Source: Lates calcarifer
Lineage: Eukaryota; Chordata; Actinopteri; Centropomidae
Direction of reading: 5' to 3'
Assembly (NCBI RefSeq): GCF_001640805.2
Contig: NC_066854.1
Location: 13,246,776 to 13,310,775 of the forward strand
Length of the DNA stretch: 64,000 bases
The position numbers were made by a program, and so were the translations under genes. The notes beneath the pieces are model-generated. The model did not search any database, was not told the origin of the DNA, and worked only from the letters and a program-made list of their open reading frames with translations. How positions within the stretch are numbered: the stretch's first letter is position 1; every line of letters begins with the position of its first letter. Below, piece by piece: positions 1 through 11,972 of the stretch.

Positions 1-2480
1 GGATCTCTACAGTATGGGAGGGATTTAGTTATCAGCTGTGAACTGGGGGGAGTTTCAGAACATGTGTGATGCATTCTGTTTGGGCTAATTGCTATTGCTA
101 TGTTTATCCTTGGTATTATTAAGTATTCTTGTTATTCTAAACCCATCTCATCATGCAAATGAGTTAGGCAGAGCTCATGGTCTTATCCACAAGGACAGTG
201 CATCTCAGATACAAGGATGCAATTCAGGATACTTGAGAATCTCCTGAGGTGATGTTGTTGTATGTATTTGTATTTTTATTGCTAAATATATTTCTTCTAA
301 TCTGTGCTTTGTGCCTGGAGAATATGGTTACATGTTAATACCAGGTGGAGACTGTGACTATCATCCTGAAGAAGGCAAGAGTTCGGAGTGTGCAGCTTTT
401 CCCGTTTTCCTTTGTGTTTCAGGGGAAAAAAGCAGTAATGTTAGCATCTTAAAAATAGCCTGTAACCTGATGTCCCATAATACCTGGACTCATCCCATAT
501 GACTGACATCCGCTGCCTGGGATGAGTGATGTCCCAGTCTGTCTAAGCACCCAGAGGACCTGGGTGTCACACCCGCTGCACTTCACTGCATTCATGTGTG
601 ATAATTGCAAAAGCAGTCAGTAGAGCTTATTGACAACACACCCCATACAGCTGTTTAAGCTGTAGAGTGCAAGATGTATTATTACAGAAAATCTACATAT
701 TCAACTCCATAATGGTAACTATGACAACCTTAATGGATTAATAGGAGGAGGGCTCACCACTCTTGACAATGAAGATCCATTATTTAAGAGTACAGTAAAT
801 CACTCTGAGCAGGTTTCCTGAGGTTAAGCAAAGACTAGAACTAATGTCTAAGTATTTCAACATGTTTTACATATTCCACTAATAGAGCATTGATTTCACA
901 CTTTGTTTTCAGGGGAGGTATGTTCTGTTTACGTCCGCTGTCAGCTTCCCTGTAGGAACTGCTGCCTGGGACAAAGGGGATTAGTGGCTGCTTTGACATG
1001 CTTGTATGTTTGCTTAATATTGATTATTTATGTCATTTTTTTTTCCTGCTCTGCGACCCACTTCTGTTGACTTGGCACGGTAGTTGAGATGATGAAACGC
1101 AACCTGCAGAGATGGCAGGTCAGGGCAAAGACAACAGCGCTCTGTCATCAGTGGCCTCAGCAGTCTATTTGATGTGTAATCACAGATATTGATTGTTTAT
1201 CATGTAGAATTTCTCCCCTCGTCCTCCCCATAAACCTGACAGAGCTTGAACACTACAATTTGATTTGGGTGCTGCAGGACTGTTCAGGTGGTGTTAAGGC
1301 AGCTCTGTGGCTCGACATAACCAATAAATGCAAGCTGATGCTTGGTTGAACAGAATGTCTTCTGGCACTCTTAACCCCCTTGTTTTGCAGTGGAGGTCAG
1401 TTTTCTCATCTCCCCTGATTGATTTTCTGAAGTTAGAATGAACATCAGAACAACTGAAGCATTTTATGGCGGAGTTTGACAGTAGATACTGGCAGAGAAA
1501 ACACTAGCTGTGCTGGAGTTTCATCTGAGAATTCCGCTAACATGGCTATTTTCTGTTTCCACCTGATCTTTGTTAATCTACCTCTGCCCACCAGACAGTC
1601 TTTATTTTCTTATCCCACAGGAAGCATTCCCCCCCTCCCATGTCTCTCCATCTCTCTCTCTCTCTCTGACTGTTCTGAGACCTATTTGTTCTCCTTTTTA
1701 TGGTCTCTTCTATCAGCTGGCCAATCAGCCTGCCTGACAGTGTTCTCCAGCAGTCAGACCAAGAATGGTAAGGCTGCAGTATGGAGATCCTCCTCTATGG
1801 AAGATCATTTCTGCCAAGAAAATACTTTTAAATTTTGAATTTCTTTTTTCTTTTTTTTAATGTCCACTGGTGGCAACTAAGGATTAAGTATAACCACCAG
1901 TAACAATGATAATAATTTTATGAGTTTGCAGTCATGTAATGTCACCAACATGATAGATGTACATTGAAAATTTGGTGTGTTTTCCGTTGCCACCATGATG
2001 CAGCTTTAACAGCGATCACAGAGGTATAGAAATCTGGGTTTGTGGTTTGTTTTTGTTTTTTTTTTTTTGTTTCTTTTTTTTCTTCCATAGTCAAAGATTA
2101 AATCAGCCACAGCGGAACATTATAAAATGAAAGCTGAATTCATAACCGCTGAGACAAAATTAGCTGTGATTTATTGTTTATACGCATCACAACTAGAAAC
2201 ATTAGTGATCTACAGGAAATGTCTATTACTGCAGCCTGATGATGCCTCACAGATGCAGTCTGAGAAAAGCAGTGTCTTATAAGTTCTCCCCCGGCTGTGT
2301 GCTGGGTTGTGTTGTTAGCAGAGACGTGTGCATTGTCAGCTGGCTGGTTCACGTGCGTCTGGCAGCTCTGTGGAGGTTGACCTGTTAGACCCTGATGGAT
2401 TTGATAGCCCAGCTTTTGGAGGACAGATGGTATGCGGTGAGGTGACGGTAGTGGGTTGCAGTGTGTATGTGCACCCGTAT

Positions 2481-2497
2481 GTGTGTGTGTGTGTGTG
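2481..2497. repeat. (GT)n microsatellite
   Basis: An uninterrupted GT run of 17 bases within a GT-rich stretch of the upstream intron. Confidence 0.9.
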
Positions 2498-3430
2498 AGG
2501 GCAACTCATGAACAAGGGGATTTAATGCCTTGTGACCCAGATCTAGCCTGAGCAGTGATGTGTGTCCAGTGTTCAGTGCTGTAGTAGGGTTTCACTGTGG
2601 ATGTGTGTATGCGTATAGCTCCACAGTACAGTACAGCATGTATACACAGTGTATCATCTACTTTTACTGCACAAATCTGCAAACACTCCTGGGTTTTCAG
2701 CAGTATAGAAAGTCTGCAAGACAGCAAATAATAGTACTGACTATAGGGACGGTAGGGCAGTGTGTGTTGGTGCTACTCCCCCTCCATCACTGTCACCCAG
2801 CTGTCCCCCACCTGGACGAGCTGTCACTCCGACGGAGATCCCCATCTCCTCCCCCCTCCCCCCCTTTACTTCCCTCCGTCCCGCCTGTCCTCCCAGCGCT
2901 CCTCGCCACAGTCGGTGGATTTGCCGCACACAGGCTTGATACCTGTGACAGCTCTGTCACACATCATACACCCCTGCAATATGTACGCCATCGCTGGCAG
3001 AGGAGTCTGAGGAGGGGCCGAGCACAGCTGGGGTCAGAGCAGAAAGCTTGTTAAGCCTCGCTGCGAGGTCCACCGTCGCTGCCACAGCCTTGAATTTCCA
3101 CCAATTTTCCTCTTTGCTGTCTGCCTTTTCCCCAAATGACAAGTGTAAAGTGTTGAGACGACAGCAAATCTGCACCTCACCTCACTTCTCCACATATGAA
3201 GAGAAAGGAGTGCAAAAAACAGTCTCATCCTTTACCCAAGACAAAGTGTCAATACCACTGTGGGAGAAGACTGTGTTACCAGTAAAAACCCTGCAGTGAA
3301 AAAGGTAAAATGACCAATATGAAGATTTTTAAAACTTTAAGAGATGCAAGGAATATTTTCAGGAAACAAGACGGAAAAACAGGAAATAAAATGAGCAAGG
3401 AAAATGGACAAGAAGGCTAGGAATCCCATC

Positions 3431-4020
3431 CTCGTATTCCAATCATGAAGAAGGAAAGAAGGGAGAAAATGAGGAAGCAAAGAGAAGAGTCAGAACAGAA
3501 TAAGAAAGGAAATCACTGAAGGAAAGACAGGAAGTATAAAGGAAGGGAAGAGAGAAAGAAACAGGAAAAGAAGAATGATAGAATGACAGAACACCTTGAA
3601 AAGAAAGAGAGGAAGAAAAGGAAAAAAAATAAAAGTAAGGGATGAAAACCAGTACGGAGAGGAATAACAAAAATAGGAAAGGACTAGCACAGGAGGAAGG
3701 AGGGATAAAATGAGGAAAGGTAATAGAGAGAAGGGAAGAGGGCAGAAAGAAGAAGGAAAGGAAGGAGAGAAGACGATAATATTGAGGTAAAGTAAAAAGA
3801 AACAGTGGAAAAAAGATTTAAGGATTGACAGGAAGAAAGTGAGGAAGGACAGATGGAAAGGAGGAGGAAAGCAGAGAATGGAAAAGTCTAAAGAAAGAAA
3901 GAAATGGAGAGAGAGAACACTAGAAAGCAAAGAAAAGCAGAGGGAAGACAGGAAATAGAGAAATATTAGGAAGGAGAAAATGGAAGCAAGGAAGGAAGGA
4001 AGAGTGGTAGAAAGTCACTT
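3431..4020. repeat. Long polypurine (GGAAAG-type) tract
   Basis: About 590 bases in which the + strand is almost all A and G, built from irregular GGAA, GAAA and GGAG units. The minus-strand open frame of 146 codons here (Phe/Ser/Leu-rich) is simply the translation of the pyrimidine strand. Such asymmetric tracts can form triplex (H-DNA) structures and are common in fish introns. Confidence 0.85.
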
Positions 4021-5466
4021 CCTTGCTAAGTCAAGGAAATGTTGAATGTGACATATGCTGAGAGACTACAGGAAAGAAAAGGAGAAAATCAAAACTGCAC
4101 TTCTATACAGTACTGCAGTTAATGTACTTGGTACTTGATGTTGTGTGTGCAGGTCTTACATTAATTTGAATTCTCATTTTTGCTGTTAATTCATTTGCAC
4201 CCTCATCAAAGAGGCTCCCTTACACATAAAAATGTCCACATACATCGGTGCAGTAATAATCAAATCACTGGAAATGACCACCTTGTCCTTCCGTGAGTAT
4301 CCTGAAGGTCAGCTTTTATCCGCCGGTATGACTAAGTGACTCCTTCACCCTTTTTAAAAAGCCGTTCCCCGGGGGCCATCATGCACAGAAACATCTACAT
4401 GTTTCATTTCGGGAAACTTATTCCTCTCCGTGTGCCCTCATTCCGTCCTCTGCCGAATGCAGATCTGCCATGGCTGGCTAGGTTTCGGGAGCAATTTGAA
4501 AAACTAAGAGGGGTCTGACATCCCCACTCAACTCAGCCGCATGACGGGAGAGGGGTGAGAGTGGGTGAGTGTTGGAGGGGGCAAAGGCAGAGAAAAGACT
4601 GAATATTCTGGAAGGGAACACATCCTGTGGGCCTGTTTTTTTTTTCTGTACCAGGCAGACACGTGGGTGCCCATTTTGATTCATCCTCGCTGGCTGTTTA
4701 GCAGGAGCTTTGTCAGAGAGTCTACATCAGGCCTGTCAGTCTCTTACACACTCGTGTGTGAGTGTGTACGTCACGTGGAGCGCCCGCGATGATGAGGCTT
4801 TAATGATGTGGGTGCCGGAGCGGCAGCCATGCCCTGCCATGGGCCCGCCGTCATGGATGGAAGTTAAGGAGAGGATGAGGAAAAGGAAGTAGCCCTGACT
4901 CGGACTGACACACAGTCAGAGTCTGACAAGTCCACTGACATTTATGAAGTGACAAACAGTCGCCGACTCACGCGCCTCAGGATGTCACCATCACACTCAC
5001 ACTCTGGAATGTGATGAAAATATTCCGCGGTTTGATGTTCAAGGTGATTTGCGCATGTTTGTGTTTGTTTACACTGAAGCTGAACTGTGGACTTTGTCCC
5101 TGGCCACTGTTGTTTGAACAGCATTCACTGATGTGCATTTACCAAACACAATGTGACACAGTGCTGTGTAAAAAGCCCAACAAGCTGGAGATGAGATTTG
5201 ATTGACTCATGTTCTATCTGCACAACCAATGCTGTGATACTCTGCTGGCCATGACAGTAACAAACATGAACACTGAAAAGACGTTAAACATTTTATATTT
5301 TTGAAGTTTCTGAATACACTGTAGAAAACAATTGAGATGTTTTCCTGTAATTAAGATCCATGTTTGATCTTAAAATTGTAGTTAGAGATATAAATCCTGT
5401 GTTTGTGAAATATTTCACTCACAAGAAAAAAAATTCATCTATATCTCAGTAATGTGGTAAAAATAC

Positions 5467-5482
5467 TATATATATATATATA
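5467..5482. repeat. (TA)n microsatellite
   Basis: A run of alternating T and A in a very AT-rich part of the intron. Confidence 0.85.
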
Positions 5483-5489
5483 CACAAGA

Positions 5490-5845
5490 CAGTATAATTA
5501 CAGGTCTCAATTCACAATTAAAAATAATTGTCTCATAATTAGGAAATATAGATCTCATTATGATCTTTATGCTGCTTTATAACTAAAAAGAATAACTTTT
5601 CTTCAGTAAAATGTGTTTTTCAAAATAAGAAGTCCCTGATTTTGTAGAATTATGAAGTCGTTTTCTCATCATCATGAGTTACAGACAGTAATTGTGGAAT
5701 AAATCTCAGAAAATGTCTCCTCAAGATGTTAGGATATAAAAATTCATAAAGAAAAACTTTTAATTTATTATCTATACCCACTTCATATTTAATTATGAAA
5801 TACAGATCTCGTAATTATGGGATACTAAGTCATAATTCAAATAAA
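5490..5845. repeat. AT-rich stretch with degenerate CATAATTATGAGATC-like units
   Basis: Several imperfect copies of a motif resembling 'aatTATGAAATACAGATCTC' occur near 5510-5560, 5640-5700 and 5790-5840. A similar unit (CTCATAATTATGAGATC) occurs near 30862-30890. They look like decayed units of a dispersed AT-rich repeat, but the family is not identified. Confidence 0.35.
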
Positions 5846-6790
5846 TTTGATCTTTCTTACTTTGGTAACTGCAGTATGATCCTGTAAGAATCACGTTATT
5901 CCTCTAATAATTAATAATAATAATCCACTGTTTTAATGTAATTTCAAAGGCAAAGTGAGCAATTGCCCCCAAACCCTCAGGAGCCCTGAATGCCCCACAT
6001 CCACTGTGTGTCAGCTGGTTTCTAATTGGTTGATTGTTGCCATTTGGAATAAAAACCTACATATAAATAAATGGAGACCATTTTCGTCTTTCTTTTTTTT
6101 TTTTTTTTTTTTACTTTAGATTTTTGTTTGTAAGCATTTCAAGTAAAGAAGCCTTTAAAAGTATAAAGTCATGGATTTTACATTCTGATGATCCTTCAGT
6201 GAGAGGGTGAGTCAGCAGGTCTGAGAATACAAATGAACAATGATAAATATTGGCTGTTAGGTCTGCTTATATTGTTTAAGGAGGAGTAATAGCCAAAAGT
6301 GCTTTCATTACATGCACAGCTATGGCTTAATGAGACATTTCAAGTCAAGTGAAGTCACTCGCTTTATTTACTTACCTGTACGATACCTTGCGTGCTGTAA
6401 CGGCATCTTTTCCCATTTAAAATGCCTGCAGTGTGCACGGCTGCTTGTGCCCGTGAATTGTTTGTGCAGTTCTGCAAGCTGTGCAAATGTCTCCCCACGG
6501 ATGTCAAATAGATTCTAATTAGCTCTGCAGAATTTAATGAACATACGCCGGTGGATCACTGGGGTAGCGCCCCGGCTGAATGGATGTGTAACCAATCACA
6601 CTTTGCCACAGTTGAGAGGGGCTCGCTGCAGCAGAATATCTCTCTGGCACATTCCCACTCTTTTTTTCCCCCCCTGTATGTTGATGACTTTCAGTCTGCA
6701 TATACGCACCCGAGGAAGCATTTCGCTGAAGGCAGTGAGGAGGCCAAATGAGCAGAGAGCCTGTTTAACTCATTTTAGGTTCTAATATCT

Positions 6791-6793
<3 letters not shown>

Positions 6794-6826
<33 letters not shown>
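6794..6826. repeat. (GT)n microsatellite
   Basis: An uninterrupted GT dinucleotide run of 33 bases in the upstream intron. Confidence 0.95.
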
Positions 6827-6828
<2 letters not shown>

Positions 6829-7180
6829 CATTCTGTTCTGTTTGTCTTCACTGTCCTTGATCTTCACATAGATTTTCCTCAATCAAACCCATTGTCAGCT
6901 CTTGAAGCTAATCACATGTCACAGCGCAGTGGACACGCTAACCATTCCACCACCTATTACCTCCTGTCCCTGGTGATCGTATCATGCTACTGAATCACAG
7001 TGAAGATCCCATCCAAGCCACTGCTGAGAGATTTAGTCTCATTAAAAACAAAAGGGCTCACTGTTACGCTCCGCAGAGCCGGATTGTATTTATACCTGCT
7101 ATTAAAATGCAGCTCTGGTACACACAGAGGAATCGTATTTCTGGTTACCTGTCAAGTTTCTTTTTTAATGAAACAATCTG

Positions 7181-7330
7181 ACATTTTGGGAAATTTGCTT
7201 GTTTTCCATCTTACCCAGTGTCAGATGAAGAGATCGATATCAGTTTTATCTCTCTGAGCCAAGACCAGAGATCCAGATCTACAATGTGTTTAGTCTAGCT
7301 AAGCTTAGCACAGAGACAGGAAACATCTTC
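7181..7330 (+). repeat. Dispersed fish repeat (AGATCGATA...TTAGCTTAGC-type)
   Basis: The stretch runs from ACATTTTGGGAAAT through AGATGAAGAGATCGATATCA to CTAGCTAAGCTTAGCACAGA and GACAGGAAACA. This order of motifs matches a short interspersed sequence I recognise from many percomorph genomes. It has no coding content. Assignment is from memory of the motif order, not from a search. Confidence 0.55.
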
Positions 7331-7654
7331 AAAACTGCTCCTTTAATGACTCCACAGTAAATATTACATCTTGATTATTTATAGCATATAAAATCTCATC
7401 TCCATATTTCTTCAAGCTGCATTTTGCATCTAAAGTGCATGTAAATCCTAGATGCTCAGGTACTGTACAGTTCTCACCATGAGCCCTGGACTCTTATTAA
7501 CCCCACCATCCATACATTCCCCAAATTACTTCATGGGGTGATGTCAACTCATGGTAATGATGTCATCAGGCTATCTCAGCTTGTTCTGGAGATAATACAT
7601 TTATAAATGAGGTACTGTGTCAAAAACAGGGAACGCGGAGTTAGAAGGACATGG

Positions 7655-8205
7655 GAGTTTATGGTGCGTTTCATTTATACTGGAGGTCGGGAACTCGGAA
7701 CTGGGAGTGACGTCAATTCCGAGTTAACGGCGTTCAAGTCGAAGAAATTTGATTTTAATGTAAACACTTCTTAAAACACCTCTCAAATTTAACTGTTCGA
7801 GAAAAGAGAAACATTTAGCCATGAACGTCAACAGTTTCAAACGTATCCCGGACTAGCCATTGTCATTGCTAACTACTGTTAGCAATACCAGTTGATAATA
7901 ATGCTCTATGTGGTATTTTGCCCATACAAACAGCGTAGCAACATGTCCACAGATTGAACAGTACTATCTATATGACTGACTTAATGTGGAACAAATAAGT
8001 CATATCTGCTATAAACAGTAAAATTAGCAGAGTGTTCTGAACTTTTGATGCGAGTAGCAGCCATCTTGATTTCTTATGTCGGGGTTGGTCTGGTTTCTCC
8101 GACTTTCCGAGTTGGAATTCTGACTTCAGGGGTCCCTCCAGTTGAAATTTCTGACTTGGAACTCGAAAATTCCGAGTACAACGGGAACAAACCATTACCT
8201 CATGA
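7655..8205. mobile_element. MITE-like element with degenerate inverted ends
   Basis: The left part has TCGGGAACTCGGAACTGGGA followed by GTGACGTCAATTCCGAGTT. The right part (8093-8192) carries the reverse-oriented counterpart, with ACTTTCCGAGTTGGAATTC and CTTGGAACTCGAAAATTCCG. Ends related in inverted orientation around a non-coding core are typical of the short non-autonomous DNA transposons in fish that carry 'ACTCGGAA' motifs. The arms are too diverged to fix exact boundaries or a target duplication. Confidence 0.5.
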
Positions 8206-9489
8206 TGGTTTATCAGATTGCATTGTGGGAAATATAGGAGCATGATCATTCTATGGACCAAAAGTCAGGCTATCTTGGTCTCTGCTGCTTCACTTTGACT
8301 ATATTTTCTTTTTAATCTGTGTCCTCTAAGTCCCCTAACTTTACAAACTCATTAGAGTATCCCTTTAAATAGAAAACTGAATATGCACACATAATATCAA
8401 TCAAAATGTTAAAGGCCTTAGCAAGATGTTAAAGCTAGGAGGTAGAAGTGCAGGAACCACTTCAGGGCTTATTTATTAATTTCACTTGGTGCGTGTTGCC
8501 AGGCTCATTTGCAATTAATGTAATTACCACAAAGTAATTGCCAGACAGAAAACCTTGGGCCTTAAGCCCACTTAAGGTCTCAGGTCCCAGGGCAGTTGTT
8601 ATGCTGCTTCATAATTTTGATACTTAAGTGAAAGTTTGCTGAATACTGTGTTTTTACAGGACTTTTACATCTGGATGTGAGATAACCATTAGTACCTCAC
8701 ACTGTCAGACTGTGATACTGTCACACACCCAGTGTACAGACACAGAATACATACATAGATTTGTGTATTCGTGCCCAAAGCCGGCTCGCCGAGATCGGCA
8801 AATGAACTCACTGTTGTTCCCTTTGATGCTGTGAAATAGACATCTCTCACTGTCAAAGTTAACAAGGAGAAGACTTGTGCCTTGTTATTGGGAGAGAAGT
8901 CACAGCTCATCAAAGGCTCTCTCGCTAAAAATGAGGAAAAACCCAGATGGCAGATGCATATTGTTTACCTGCTTTAAAAACGTCCCCAAATAATTAAGCT
9001 GGGTAACATCTGTGTTCATCTGGCACTGTATGAACTATTAAGAGAGAAGAATTCACAGGATGGATGAGCTGTGTTGATGATTTACTTCAAGCTGCCATCA
9101 AAGCTTTCAGGCTATTGTTAGCTGCCTGCTTACTGTGCTCTTAAAATTTGATCTGAGACGACCTGAAAGATAATTTTACCTTTTCTCTCTCACCATCAAA
9201 GTCTGTGAGAAGTCCTAACCCATCAGTGGATTTGTGGAAATTAGAAGATGCAATGTGGTTTTAATGCAGCTTGTGTAAAACTCAGTAGCCTTTGTTGATG
9301 TCAAAGCTACATTAAAACAGCTCTCAGGATTTTTAAAAAACTAATATATGTATAGAGCCACAGCAGGCCGTAGCCTCTATCTATCTCTCCCTCTCTTTCT
9401 GTCTCAACCTAAGCAGTGGAGGCAGACAGCCGCCCACCCAGAGCCCATTAAAAGGAGTCTTTCTTCTCCACTGTCGCCAAGTGCTGCTC

Positions 9490-9600
9490 ATGGTGGAATG
9501 TTGGGTTGTCTGTAAATGATATGAGAAAGAGTACAATCTAGACCTGCTCTATATGAACAGTGCCTTGAGATACTTCTGTGAATTGGCGCTATATATATAC
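9490..9600 (+). repeat. Dispersed fish repeat ending in GGCGCTATATA
   Basis: The order CTCATGGTGGAATGTTGGGT, CTAGACCTGCTCTATATGAA, AGTGCCTTGAGATA, TTGGCGCTATATA matches a widely dispersed fish repeat whose copies normally continue into an ATAAA/TTGAA tail. A second diverged copy occurs at 62788-62898. Confidence 0.55.
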
Positions 9601-9648
9601 CAAAATCACATTTGATAACACAAATTACTGGAACTCAACATTATGCTG

Positions 9649-9733
9649 TAGGGTTCATCGGTTATCGGCCTCCTTGACTACTAATAATCGGTATCAGTAT
9701 CGGCCCTGAAAAAACCATATCAGTCTATCTCTA
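9649..9733. mobile_element. hAT-like MITE fragment (TCGGTATCGGCC motif)
   Basis: Contains TCGGTTATCGGCCTCCTTGA, AATCGGTATCAGTATCGGCC and CCATATCAGTCTATCTCTAA. These match the terminal motifs of a hAT-related non-autonomous family common in fish. Only about 85 bases are recognisable. Confidence 0.5.
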
Positions 9734-11885
9734 ATATATATATATTAATGTTGCTGTTACTAGCTACTTTAAACAAGCATTTCCACCGAGTCCTCAGAAG
9801 ACCACGGATTAAAGGTCATCACCTTCACTGAATAGGTCAGTTGAGTGTCTTGAGCTGGTTCACAATGGATAAAGAGGATTATCTAACAACTATATTGTAC
9901 CTGATAAGTCAATAAGATGACATTAGAAACAAGTGGATATACTGGAAAGGCTGTGTTCAGACAGAACTCTGCAGAATAACCCTGCATCAGAAATAGATGT
10001 TGATTTCAATGAAACCACTGGCATTGGAACTGCAGGGTGGCCAACTTGAATACCTGGATCAGTTTATACCACAACGTGACATATCCAGCATGGCGTGGCA
10101 ATGGCCAATCAAACACCTGCCAGCACACGTTCTGGCCAAATGACTTTGTAATGTGAGCATCTTATTTCTACTGTGCAGACGGAAGTTAAGATGATTGTTG
10201 CAAAACCACGTCTCTCATATTTTTTTAAGTGTTTTTTTTTTTTTTCTTTTGGACTGAAAGGGAGAAACAGTTATGACGCTTGTTGCTGTGCTGTTACAGC
10301 TTGGTTTTAACAGCATAGCAACAGCAAACCCCCACCTCTGACTTCTTTAGAAAGAGAGATGAAAGAAATGCTGAATGAGAGTGAACAGAAGCTAGACAGG
10401 AAACTATATCAGTTATAAATCATAGACATGTAGTGTATTCTTCTCCTAACATGACTTTAAGGGGCTGCAGCCATTGCTTTGCTATTGATAACACAGAGCT
10501 TGCATCCTGCCTACATGTGCAGAGATCACTGTGTTCTCACCTCCCACTCTGCATTTAGTTTCCTTTTGCGTCCTCACTGAAGTAAGTAACAGCACACCGT
10601 AATGGAAAAAGTTAAAACAGTCCCATTAAACTGGTAATTAACTGCGTAATAAAGTTGAGGCACGACAAAACTGCAGAGCACATGTTGTTGAACATGATGG
10701 ATGACATTAGTCAAAGCAGCACGATGACTCTGAACTCTTTTTAATGAATTTTTGGGACTTTTGGAAGGTAAAGAGAGGGTTTTTTTGTATGGAAATGCAT
10801 TTAATTTTTCTTTTTTTTTCCCCACAGGTGTTAATGATGACAGGGAAAAAAAATGACACTGGTGTTATCCTTTGAAATACCCTAAAATACAGTATTTCTA
10901 GTCTGTGGAGACAGGACATAGCCTAGCCAACCACAGCTAATCTGCAGCTTAAGTGACAAAAAAAAAGGAGAATTTGTGGAGGAATGTCCACATTTGTCTT
11001 TTTCAGTCATTATCGTAATGTCATTCTGAGTGTGACTCATTGCTCTGCTGTCATCCAAAGTCTGCCACATGATGTGACCCTCAAACGCACTGGCGTGGGC
11101 TGACGCGCTCTGACAGCTGTGGTGTGTTTATTTCACTGCTGTACTGTCAGTCAGGGGAGGTTATGTTTAACACCAGGCGTGCCCCAAGTGGGCTTAATGC
11201 TTCATCCTAATTACAGACCTCAGCCATGAGAAAACGCCTGACTTTGATTGTCTTCTTTTCACCTTCCCTTGTCGCTGTGATTGTGCTTGAGGCCGGTCTG
11301 ACCTGGCCTGGTGGGCAACTCCATATCTGACAGACAGGAGGCTACAGCTGAGCTCAACTGACCTTGCTGAGCTTATCCCAAACCATTCCCTTCCCATCAT
11401 TCCCTTTGATAATTAACATTTCATCTGGGAGCCGCAGGAGAGATTATTTTCTGGACAGAGAGCACAATTAACTACTATTACTGTCACGTTGTCAGTGCGC
11501 TCTGCCACTCTCCATAGAATAGGAGTATAAAGCACTTCTACTTTTTTCCTCACTGCTGCTTAATAATTAAAATTATTAATGAAGTAAAAACCTCTGGATA
11601 ATTTGCTGTTTTCACTTTGTTTTTCCTCTGTTTTCTGAGTAAGGTGCAAGAAAAAGGAGGCCTTCTGACTCCCACACTCTCAACTATTTTGCTATCGTGA
11701 CTGTGAAAGTGGACTCACCGGATGTTTGTTTGAGCTTTTATGCCCAGATGATGATGTCTCGCATTAGTGCTGAGTGCTGTGAACCAGAGCAAAGCACCCA
11801 TAGCTCTGCATTCTGCCCACAACGCATAATGTGGCTAAGAGTCAGTGGGGTACGATTTGTATTGTGGTTAATGAAGACACAAATT

Positions 11886-11972
11886 CAGGGTGCACCGATT
11901 CCTATATTTTCTGTCTCGGTATTGATCACGTTTAGGGTATCTGCTGGTATCGCTTCCTGATCCAATACTCAC
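11886..11972. mobile_element. hAT-like MITE fragment (GGTGCACCGAT motif)
   Basis: CAGGGTGCACCGATTCCTAT and TCTCGGTATTGATCACG, then a decayed TATCGCTTCCTGATCCAATA, resemble the end of a hAT-like element (canonical ends start CAGGG-TGCACCGAT). Strongly diverged. Confidence 0.45.

Noticed and set aside
2560..3054. 164-codon open frame in a C-rich part of the intron
   Set aside because: Low-complexity Ser/Pro/Leu content from CCTCC runs, no recognisable domain, and no matching splice structure.
3490..3930. 146-codon minus-strand open frame rich in Phe, Ser and Leu
   Set aside because: It is the translation of the polypyrimidine strand of a simple purine tract and has no domain pattern.
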